From: CAZNLH01 sp964573995
GTDB taxonomy: Bacteria; Gemmatimonadota; CAZMKB01; CAZNLH01
Reading direction: 5' to 3'
Length of the DNA stretch: 23,265 bases
NCBI GenBank assembly: GCA_964573995.1
Contig: CAZNLH010000034.1
Span: forward strand, 1-23,265
Positions within the stretch are counted from its first letter, which is position 1; each line of letters opens with the position of its first letter. Shown in pieces: positions 7,575-14,283 of the stretch. The position numbers and the translations under genes are program-made. Below the pieces are notes generated by a model. That model worked only from the letters and a program-made list of their open reading frames with translations, had not been told where the DNA came from and ran no database searches.

Positions 7575-8453
7575 ATGCAGCGGGAACGTGAACCTATGCT
7601 GAAGGAAAGGCTCGATCGTCTCTACCGGACTTTTGACGGCGGGTATCTCCGGACGGATCCACTGCATTTTCTCTACCGTTATTCCGATCCTGGGGATCAG
7701 GAGGTGGTTGGACTCATAGCCTCCTGCCTGGCCTATGGCAGGGTCGACCAGATCGCCGGGATACTCGAATCGGTACTTGGCACAATGGGTGAACATCCCC
7801 TTGCCTTCACCTCCGGTTTCGAGCCGGCAAGGCAGATGCATCTCTTTGAGAATCTGAGGTACAGGTTCCACGACGGCCGTGATATCGCGGCGCTAATCTA
7901 CGGCATTCGTCAGATGGTCGAGGGGCATGGGTCCATAGAGGGGTTTTTCCTGTCCAGTATCACGAGCCCGGAGTCCGATATCGGCGACGGACTCGAGAAT
8001 TTCTCGAGAAACGCGCTTGAACTCGACTACACGCCCCTCTTCCCGTCGAGGGGATCACAATCAAGGGGGCTCTCGTTTTTCTTTCCCTTGCCGAGCAGGG
8101 GTAGTGCCTGCAAGCGGCTCAACCTCTTCCTAAGGTGGATGGTGAGGAGGAACGACGGGGTAGACCTCGGCCTATGGCGATCAATCGACCCCTCGGATCT
8201 CATTATCCCGCTCGACACGCACGTAAGCCGAATCGCCTACGCCCTCGGCCTGACGAGTTTTAACAAGCCGTGCTGGAAGGCCGCCGTTCAGGTCACAGGC
8301 TCACTCGCGGAGTTCGATCCAAAGGATCCGGTCAAGTACGATTTCGCCCTCAGCCGGCTGGGAATACTCGATGCGTGCCCGTCAAGGCGCGATGATTCCA
8401 AGTGCCGTCCATGTCTCCTCAGGGACCTATGTCGCTTCGGCAACTTACCTTAG
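7575..8453 (+). CDS. TIGR02757 (DUF2400) family protein with glycosylase-like Fe-S loop
   Basis: This 292-residue protein belongs to a widespread family of unknown function. Recognisable family blocks are the N-terminal DPLHFLYRYSDPGDQEVVGLIASCLAYGR (two overlapping parts of residues 28-56), CKRLNLFLRWMVRRND at 179-194 and LIIPLDTHVSRIAYALGL at 209-226. The LDTHVSRI segment resembles the VDTH segment around the catalytic aspartate of endonuclease III (here Asp214). The C-terminus holds Cys268-x8-Cys277-x2-Cys280-x5-Cys286, close to the C-x6-C-x2-C-x5-C loop that binds a 4Fe-4S cluster in endonuclease III and MutY. A nucleic-acid base-lesion role is therefore possible but unproven. The ATG at 7575 has AGGAG six bases upstream; an in-frame TTG at 7554 is an alternative. 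Confidence 0.85.
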   Translation: MQREREPMLKERLDRLYRTFDGGYLRTDPLHFLYRYSDPGDQEVVGLIASCLAYGRVDQIAGILESVLGTMGEHPLAFTSGFEPARQMHLFENLRYRFHDGRDIAALIYGIRQMVEGHGSIEGFFLSSITSPESDIGDGLENFSRNALELDYTPLFPSRGSQSRGLSFFFPLPSRGSACKRLNLFLRWMVRRNDGVDLGLWRSIDPSDLIIPLDTHVSRIAYALGLTSFNKPCWKAAVQVTGSLAEFDPKDPVKYDFALSRLGILDACPSRRDDSKCRPCLLRDLCRFGNLP

Positions 8454-8460
8454 AACCCCG

Positions 8461-8489
8461 CACTGGCGTGAACAGTTAAGAAGCCGGTG
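8461..8489 (+). terminator. Possible hairpin terminator between convergent genes
   Basis: CACTGGC at 8461-8467 can pair with GCCGGTG at 8483-8489 (seven pairs, one G-T), with a 15-base loop. It lies eight bases after the stop of the TIGR02757 gene and is followed by a moderately T-rich run. The long loop and lack of a true U-tract make this weak. Confidence 0.3.
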
Positions 8490-8499
8490 AGCATTGTTG

Positions 8500-8967
8500 T
8501 TATCTGGCAGACCCACGCAGGTAGAGATTGAGACCCACCTCGCCCTGCAGGAACAGAGCCTCGGTGTCGCCGTCTGCCATGATGCTCAAGGGGGCGATGT
8601 CGGCAGTTACGGAAAAAGAATCGCTGATGGGGGCCTCGGCACCGATCAGGAAACCGAGTTGAAATCCCGTGTCGTTTTCGAGTTCGGCGATCCCGATCAT
8701 GGCGCCACCGTGTATGTGGACGTCTTTGACATCCGTGAAACGGGCGATTCCCTTGAAGAGCACCGCGTAGTTGTTGGCATCGACCGTTGTGAAATTGAAG
8801 CCGACATCGAATAGGTATGTGTCATCGATACCGAACCTCACAGCGGGGATGATCCCAGCGTCTGTCGTGTAGAGACCGCCGCCGAGAAAGCCGTCAGTGG
8901 CAAAGCCTGGCCTGAATAACCCGATCGAGAGAACGGCCGCCATCACGATCATTTGAACCTTTTTCAT
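8500..8967 (-). CDS. Small exported beta-barrel-like protein, probably outer membrane
   Basis: This 155-residue protein starts MKKVQMIVMAAVLSIGLF, a Sec signal peptide with likely cleavage after Ala23 (GFA/TDG). The mature part consists of alternating amphipathic stretches such as GIIPAVRFGIDDTYLFDVGF, YAVLFKGIARFT, GGAMIGIAEL, GFQLGFLIGAEAP and EVGLNLYL, as in small eight-stranded outer-membrane barrels. The lack of cysteine and the glycine/aromatic pattern agree. No specific family is recognised. The ATG at 8967 has AAAGGAGG four bases upstream; a longer in-frame reading to 9117 is excluded because it lacks that site and would bury the signal peptide. It is convergent with the TIGR02757 gene and appears to be monocistronic. 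Confidence 0.75.
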   Translation of the reverse strand: MKKVQMIVMAAVLSIGLFRPGFATDGFLGGGLYTTDAGIIPAVRFGIDDTYLFDVGFNFTTVDANNYAVLFKGIARFTDVKDVHIHGGAMIGIAELENDTGFQLGFLIGAEAPISDSFSVTADIAPLSIMADGDTEALFLQGEVGLNLYLRGSAR

Positions 8968-9090
8968 GGAGCCTCCTTTCGTGGAAAGTCCTTTTGCGCG
9001 GTTCTTGGGCGATAATCTGCCTCGCGGTGTGGTCTGGCAAGGGTCGAAGATCGACGTCTTTGTCCCGGAACCACAGGAAACCGTCCTGAA

Positions 9091-9117
9091 ATTATCATAC
9101 CTCAACCATGCTGTCAA
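9091..9117 (-). promoter_or_regulatory. Candidate sigma-70-like promoter for the barrel protein gene
   Basis: On the minus strand TTGACA (9117-9112) is followed after 15 bases by GATAAT (9096-9091). The -35 is perfect and the -10 is good, but the spacing is short. It lies in the 223-base gap between the fusion gene and the barrel gene, giving a leader of roughly 115 bases. I see nothing else definite in that gap. Confidence 0.45.
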
Positions 9118-9190
9118 CGAATTAATTTAGTGGGTGAAGCCCCAAGTCCCCCCCGAGTGATCGCTTGCAGTGAGGATTGTGAAGTCCCCT

Positions 9191-10510
9191 TCATATCATC
9201 TTCCGGAGTCGGCCGGGGATGTCCCACTCTTCCATCAGGCGGCGTGTCGCGGGGGGCACGAGGCCCTCCCATGGCTCTCCCTCGGCCATTCTCCTTCGAA
9301 CCTCACTTGCGCTGATACCCTTCTCATCGGGCGGCTTCTCCCACAGGACCTCCGTTTGCAGGCCGAGAGACCTGAAACGTTCGAGTTTTCGCCGTCCCCA
9401 GTCGTCGTAGATGGTCAGGAAGAACATTGCGTCCATTGGGACGTAGTAGCGGTACAACTCTGGGAGGTTTATCGGCAGCGGTACGATTGAGAATTCAGCG
9501 ACATCGAGGCCCGCCTCCATTAGTGATTGCCGGATCATCAGGTACCGTTCATAGTAGGTAAGGGGATTCGCAATGGCGCTGCTACGGTTCGGGTCGGACG
9601 ACTCGGTTCTCGTCAAAGACGGGTCGGGGTTGGTGATACCCACTACCAGACGCCGACACCTTTGCTTGCCCGCCATGAGGTATTTCAGGTGATCGTTATG
9701 GAGCACCTGGAAGCGGCCGTGGATCACGCCTGTCTCGATCGTGTCGATTATCTCGGTGGCGGGGCAGGGGCCGTGTCCGGCGACGGGAGGTTGTGCTGGC
9801 CCAGTGGCACGGAGCGCCTTGGCAAGGCGGCCGACAACTACGACGCTGGGATGAAGTGCCAGGTAGGCGACGGCTATCAGTGGAAATCCCGGCAGGAAGT
9901 AACTCATCCACCCACACACTACTATAACGGACGTCCTCGTACCCTTGCTGGCAAGCGTTGGCCTCCCAAGGTCTATTCCGAGGTTCTCCGCGCGTGATGT
10001 GGAGTAACTGACGAGGTTGCTCCCAATAATGGCCATTGACCCGAGCAACATGAGCGACCAGGTGGGGACGCGCACCGGCAGCCGGAAGAGGTAGATCAGG
10101 GTCCCGATGACGAGTGCCCCGTCGGAGTATCTGTCAAGCACGGAGTCCCAGAATGCCCCGGCAGCGCTGTGCTGGACCGTAAGCCTGGAGTACTGCCCGT
10201 CCACTCCGTCGGCGACCTGGGACATGGCGGCGATGAACCCTGCGACCCACCCATATCCGAGGGCGAATATTACCCCCGCGGTCACACCAAGCATGGCGGA
10301 GGCGAGTGTGATCATCCACGGGCGGATGCGGGCTTGACCGGTGAGGCAGGGGGTGATCCGGGCGGACAGGTTGACCTTGATCCACCTCAGCAGGAACCGG
10401 TCGGTAGGCTTGGTGCGCCAGTCCGTATCCTTACACCTCCCAGTGACGTGATCCTCGTCATCGGTGAGAGGTACACGATGGGCCGGACCCTGTCCCGTTG
10501 ATCCTCTCAT
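9191..10510 (-). CDS. Fusion of CDP-alcohol phosphatidyltransferase and NadM-like nucleotidyltransferase
   Basis: This 439-residue protein joins two enzymatic domains. Residues about 60-235 form a polytopic CDP-alcohol phosphatidyltransferase with a complete motif D101-x2-D104-G105-x2-S108-R109-x8-G118-x3-D122-x3-D126 (Ser replaces the usual Ala). The lead-in KPTDRFLLRWIKVNLSARIT resembles that of phosphoinositol-type synthases. Residues about 258-439 resemble archaeal NadM: GVIHGRFQVLHNDHLKYL with His271-x2-His274, ANPLTYYERYLMI at 314-326, and ISASEVRRRMAEGEPWEGLVP at 399-419. The first domain would join an alcohol to a CDP-activated group at the membrane; the second would make a nucleotide-activated compound. 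The substrates are unknown. The ATG overlaps the pyruvate kinase stop (ATGA). The longer frame reaching to 11500 is a shadow of that gene. Confidence 0.8.
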   Translation of the reverse strand: MRGSTGQGPAHRVPLTDDEDHVTGRCKDTDWRTKPTDRFLLRWIKVNLSARITPCLTGQARIRPWMITLASAMLGVTAGVIFALGYGWVAGFIAAMSQVADGVDGQYSRLTVQHSAAGAFWDSVLDRYSDGALVIGTLIYLFRLPVRVPTWSLMLLGSMAIIGSNLVSYSTSRAENLGIDLGRPTLASKGTRTSVIVVCGWMSYFLPGFPLIAVAYLALHPSVVVVGRLAKALRATGPAQPPVAGHGPCPATEIIDTIETGVIHGRFQVLHNDHLKYLMAGKQRCRRLVVGITNPDPSLTRTESSDPNRSSAIANPLTYYERYLMIRQSLMEAGLDVAEFSIVPLPINLPELYRYYVPMDAMFFLTIYDDWGRRKLERFRSLGLQTEVLWEKPPDEKGISASEVRRRMAEGEPWEGLVPPATRRLMEEWDIPGRLRKMI

Positions 10511-11922
10511 CCCGCCTTCGCTACCCTTATAAGGTTGGTGGAGCCGGGGGTGGTGATAGGAAGGCCCGCCGTGATGACCAAGAACGAGCCTGGTTGGACG
10601 TGGTGGTTCGTGAGGGCGTATTGAATCGCTCGTTTCTCCATCTCCTCCAGCCTCTTGTAGGCACGCATCCGGACCGGGATAGCGCCCCAGACCATGGCGA
10701 GCCTGCGTAAGGTCTCGGGGTCGGGAGTAATTGCCAGGATTGACTGGGCGGGACGGTACTTTGCCACGAGCCTGGTGGTGCTGCCCGACTGGGTGAAGGT
10801 GATGATCGCCTCCGCTCCGACTTCTTCCGCCAACTGGCAGGCGGCGTGGGCGACCGCCTCCTGCCGGCTCATCCCCCGGCGACGGCCGAACCTGTTCATC
10901 CATTCGTGGTATGGGAAGACGGTCTCGGTCTCCTCGGCGATACGCGACATGATCCGGACCGCGTCCAGTGGGTAGGCCCCTATCGCAGTCTCCTCGGACA
11001 GCATCACACCACCGCTGCCGTCGAGGATGGCGTTGGCCACATCGGTTGCCTCGGCCCGGGTGGGCCTCGGGTTCTCGACCATGGATCGCAGCATCTGGGT
11101 AGCGGTGATGACAGGTATCCCGGCCCGGTTTGCCTTTTCTATCAACATCTTCTGGACCCTCGGCACTTGTTCTATCGGTATCTCTACGCCGAGGTCTCCC
11201 CTGGCGATCATGATACCGTCTACCGCCGCGATGATCTCGTCGATCCGGTTGAGCGCCTCCTTCTTTTCGATCTTGGCAATCAGGGGGATGTCGTGGCCGG
11301 AACGCCTTACCAGGCGACGTGCCTTCTGCACATCGACTGCAGTGCGGACGAATGAGAGCGCTATGTAATCCACCCCACTGGCGATCCCGAATGCAAGGTC
11401 CCTGCGGTCCTTCGAGGTCATGGGGGAAAGTCCGACAGATCGGTCCGGGAGATTGATACCCTTGTGAGAGCCCAACGGTCCGCCGGTTACCACCAGGCAT
11501 CGAATGTCCGTGGAGGTCGTGTCCCTGACCGACAATTCTATGTCTCCGTCGCCCAGGAAGATGCGATCGTTCGGCATGACTTCCCGTGGAAGATCCATGT
11601 AAGTGATTGCAACCTCTTCTGTGTTTCCCCGGACCTTACGAGTCGTGAGCCTGAAGGCCTTCCCGGCCTTCAGGGGGATGGGGGCGCCTTCGATGGGCCC
11701 GATCCTGATCTTGGGGCCCGCCAGGTCCTGGAGGATGGCTACTGGCCTTCCCAGCCTGCGGGAGATCCGGCGGACATCGCGGATTGTCCGCCCATGCTCT
11801 TGCGGAGTGCCATGAGAGAAATTTAGGCGGGCGATGTCCATGCCGGCCCTCATCAGTTCCTCTAATCGTTGCGGGGAGCGGGTGGCAGGCCCTATGGTAC
11901 AGACGATCTTCGTCCTCCTCAT
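10507..11922 (-). CDS. pyk: Pyruvate kinase
   Basis: This 471-residue enzyme makes pyruvate and ATP from phosphoenolpyruvate and ADP. It begins MRRTKIVCTIGPATRS, with NFSHG at 34-38. The active-site block IAKIEKKEALNRIDEI carries catalytic Lys217 and metal ligand Glu219; metal ligand Asp243 is in IARGDLGVEIP, and TATQMLRSMVENPRPTRAE follows from 273. The DLAGPKIRIG segment has Lys71 where potassium-dependent enzymes have glutamate, which in the family predicts potassium-independent activity. The start at 11922 gives the normal family length. An in-frame GTG at 12045 would add 41 residues, including a very acidic stretch, but lacks a ribosome binding site. It is divergent from the pentose phosphate operon and overlaps the fusion gene downstream. 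Confidence 0.95.
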   Translation of the reverse strand: MRRTKIVCTIGPATRSPQRLEELMRAGMDIARLNFSHGTPQEHGRTIRDVRRISRRLGRPVAILQDLAGPKIRIGPIEGAPIPLKAGKAFRLTTRKVRGNTEEVAITYMDLPREVMPNDRIFLGDGDIELSVRDTTSTDIRCLVVTGGPLGSHKGINLPDRSVGLSPMTSKDRRDLAFGIASGVDYIALSFVRTAVDVQKARRLVRRSGHDIPLIAKIEKKEALNRIDEIIAAVDGIMIARGDLGVEIPIEQVPRVQKMLIEKANRAGIPVITATQMLRSMVENPRPTRAEATDVANAILDGSGGVMLSEETAIGAYPLDAVRIMSRIAEETETVFPYHEWMNRFGRRRGMSRQEAVAHAACQLAEEVGAEAIITFTQSGSTTRLVAKYRPAQSILAITPDPETLRRLAMVWGAIPVRMRAYKRLEEMEKRAIQYALTNHHVQPGSFLVITAGLPITTPGSTNLIRVAKAG

Positions 11923-12139
11923 GAAGGACCCTTCACTTTCCTCGATCTCGTCCTCATCCTCCAGCCTTTGACGATGCGTACCGGGTGCAAGGGGCGCCGG
12001 TCCGTGGGACGAATCTAACGATTGACTTTCATTCTCTTTTATCACAAAATTAGGAAGAACAACTCTGGGTGACTATTATAAATGCTAAGCCATAGCAAGC
12101 CGGGAGTCAACAAAGATCGGACAAGAGAGGCAGGAGACG
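11923..12139. promoter_or_regulatory. Divergent pyk-tkt control region
   Basis: This 217-base gap separates divergent central-carbon genes. A TATTATAAAT block at 12074-12083 reads TATAAT on the minus strand (12080-12075) and could serve as a -10 in either direction, but neither strand shows a -35 at the right spacing. Minus-strand TTGACT at 12110-12105 is 24 bases away. The inverted repeat TGCTA-AGCCA-TAGCA at 12083-12097 directly adjoins the AT block and may be an operator or chance. Part of the region, up to 12045, stays open in the pyk frame. Confidence 0.3.
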
Positions 12140-14200
12140 ATGAAACAGGCCGGTGATGATATCGACACGCTCTGTATAAATACCATCAGGACGCTCTCCA
12201 TGGACGCCGTGCAGGCTGCGAATTCCGGGCACCCGGGAACGGCGATGGCCATGGCGCCGGTGGTGTACTGTCTGTGGCAGAGGTTCCTGCGCTTTGATCC
12301 GGAAGACCCGATCTGGCCCAACCGCGATCGTTTCGTCCTATCTATCGGGCATGCCTCGATGCTTCTCTATTCCATGTTGCACCTGTGCAGGGTAAAGGCC
12401 GTAAACCCGAAGTACGAGACTAAGGGGGAACTATCTGTAAGGCTCGAGGACATAGAGAACTTCCGGCACCTCGACAGCAAGTGCCCCGGGCACCCGGAAT
12501 ATCGCTGGACTTCAGGTGTCGAGACGACCACGGGACCGCTCGGCCAGGGAGTGGCTGTGAGTGTGGGGATGGCAGTCGGTGAGAAGTGGATGGCAGGCTA
12601 CTTCAACAGGCCTGGTTTCGAACTATTCGATTACGACGTGTTCGCCCTCTGCGGCGACGGTGACATGATGGAGGGCGTGTCTTCCGAGGCCGCCTCGCTT
12701 GCCGGGCATCTCAAACTTTCCAACCTCTGCTGGGTATATGACAACAACAAGATCACGATCGAGGGGCATACCGATTGGGCGTTCACAGAGGACGTGGCTA
12801 CGCGGTTCATCGCTTACGGCTGGAACGTGTTGCGCATAGGGGATGCGAATGACCTGGAGATGCTGGAGCGGGCCTTTCAGACGTTCAAGAACACCCACGA
12901 CAGGCCGACGCTGATCATAGTCGACAGCCACATCGCCTACGGCGCGCCTAACAAGCAGGACACGAGCGCCGCCCACGGGGAACCACTCGGGGACGAGGAG
13001 ATCAGGCTGACAAAGCGCAACTACGGGTGGCCTGAAGATGCCAGGTTCTATATCCCGAAAGGGGTCCCAGAGCACTTTCAAAGCGGTATGGGAAGGAGGG
13101 GGCACACACTGAGAGAGGCCTGGATGGTAAAGTTCGAGGAATACAGGGGCCAGTTTCCAGAGTTGGCGGACCACCTGTACCGGATGCAGCATCGAAGGCT
13201 CCCGGAGGGGTGGGAGGGGGGACTCAACCCCTTTGCCCCCGACGAGAAGGGAGTTGCGAGCAGGGCCTCATCCGGCCAGGTATTAAACACGCTCGCGCGC
13301 AATATCCCCTGGCTGATGGGGGGGTCCGCCGATCTCGCCCCGTCTACAAAGACCCGCCTTACCTTCGAGGGGGCCGGCGATTTCTGCCCCGGGGATCCGG
13401 GCGGGAGGAACATGCACTTCGGTATACGCGAGCATGCCATGGCCTCCATCCTGAACGGCCTGTCTCATTGCAAGATCCGGCCATTCGGTTCGACTTTCCT
13501 TGTCTTCAGCGATTACATGCGTCCCGCCGTCCGGTTGAGCGCCCTCATGGAACTTCCAGTCATATACATATTCACACACGATTCGATAGGAGTAGGCCAG
13601 GACGGGCCGACACACCAGCCGGTGGAGCACCTGGCCTCACTGCGGGCGATTCCCGGCCTGATAACGATCAGGCCGGCGGACGCCAACGAGGTGGTCGAGG
13701 CGTGGCGGGTCATCGCCCAACTGCGCCACGAACCGGTCGCCCTCATCCTGTCGCGCCAGTCGTTGCCGACCATCGATCGAGAGAGGTATGCGCCCGCTTC
13801 GGGGACGGCCCGGGGCGCTTATATACTCGCGGATGATGATTCCGACAGACCTGATCTCATCTTGCTCGCAAGCGGGAGCGAGGTCTGGATGTGCCTGCAG
13901 GCATACGAGGAACTGAGGACGTTGGGAGTCAGAGTTAGGGTAGTGAGCATGCCCTCATGGGAGTTGTTCGAACAGCAGGGGCCGGAATACCGGCGGGAAG
14001 TGATCCCGCCCGACGTGCGGGCCCGGGTGTCCGTGGAACAGGCCTCGACGCTCGGGTGGTCTCGGTACGTGGGCCCCGATGGAAGGAGCATAGGGATGAA
14101 GACGTTCGGTGCCTCGGCCCCTCTCCAGGAGTTGCAGAAGAAGTTCGGGTTCACGGTCGCCAACATCATTCAAACTGCAAGGGAACTGTTGGGTTCCTGA
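12140..14200 (+). CDS. tkt: Transketolase
   Basis: This 686-residue thiamine-diphosphate enzyme moves two-carbon ketol units between sugar phosphates in the non-oxidative pentose phosphate pathway. The cofactor region is intact: NSGHPGTAMAMAP at 28-40 with His31, GPLGQGVAVSVG at 132-143, and the thiamine-diphosphate/metal motif GDGDMMEGVSSEAASLAGH at 172-190 ending in DNNKITIEG from Asp201. The catalytic glutamate that activates the thiazolium is Glu431 in FGIREHAMASILNGL. The length is close to the usual 660-690. The start has AGGAG three bases and GAGAGG nine bases upstream. It is the first gene of the plus-strand carbon operon, followed after 83 bases by the transaldolase/isomerase fusion. 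Confidence 0.97.
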   Translation: MKQAGDDIDTLCINTIRTLSMDAVQAANSGHPGTAMAMAPVVYCLWQRFLRFDPEDPIWPNRDRFVLSIGHASMLLYSMLHLCRVKAVNPKYETKGELSVRLEDIENFRHLDSKCPGHPEYRWTSGVETTTGPLGQGVAVSVGMAVGEKWMAGYFNRPGFELFDYDVFALCGDGDMMEGVSSEAASLAGHLKLSNLCWVYDNNKITIEGHTDWAFTEDVATRFIAYGWNVLRIGDANDLEMLERAFQTFKNTHDRPTLIIVDSHIAYGAPNKQDTSAAHGEPLGDEEIRLTKRNYGWPEDARFYIPKGVPEHFQSGMGRRGHTLREAWMVKFEEYRGQFPELADHLYRMQHRRLPEGWEGGLNPFAPDEKGVASRASSGQVLNTLARNIPWLMGGSADLAPSTKTRLTFEGAGDFCPGDPGGRNMHFGIREHAMASILNGLSHCKIRPFGSTFLVFSDYMRPAVRLSALMELPVIYIFTHDSIGVGQDGPTHQPVEHLASLRAIPGLITIRPADANEVVEAWRVIAQLRHEPVALILSRQSLPTIDRERYAPASGTARGAYILADDDSDRPDLILLASGSEVWMCLQAYEELRTLGVRVRVVSMPSWELFEQQGPEYRREVIPPDVRARVSVEQASTLGWSRYVGPDGRSIGMKTFGASAPLQELQKKFGFTVANIIQTARELLGS

Positions 14201-14283
14201 AGACCGCGAGGAAAGAGGAAATGTGGTGTAAGAAAAGGAAGAGAAATGTTACTAATTCACGGAACATGCGAAGGAGAAGAGAG

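Noticed and set aside
10511..11500. Extension of the fusion protein by 330 residues upstream
   Set aside because: The extension lies in another frame of pyruvate kinase and is arginine/proline/glycine-rich without motifs. The ATG at 10510 overlapping the pyk stop is the natural start.
11923..12045. 41-residue acidic N-terminal extension of pyruvate kinase from GTG 12045
   Set aside because: No ribosome binding site precedes it, and the family N-terminus RRTKIVCTIGPA begins at 11922. I keep it only as an alternative.
13957..14283. Longer transaldolase/isomerase start upstream inside transketolase
   Set aside because: It would run through the transketolase coding region. The family N-terminus MNPIKELGEYGQSVW begins at 14284 with its own ribosome binding site.
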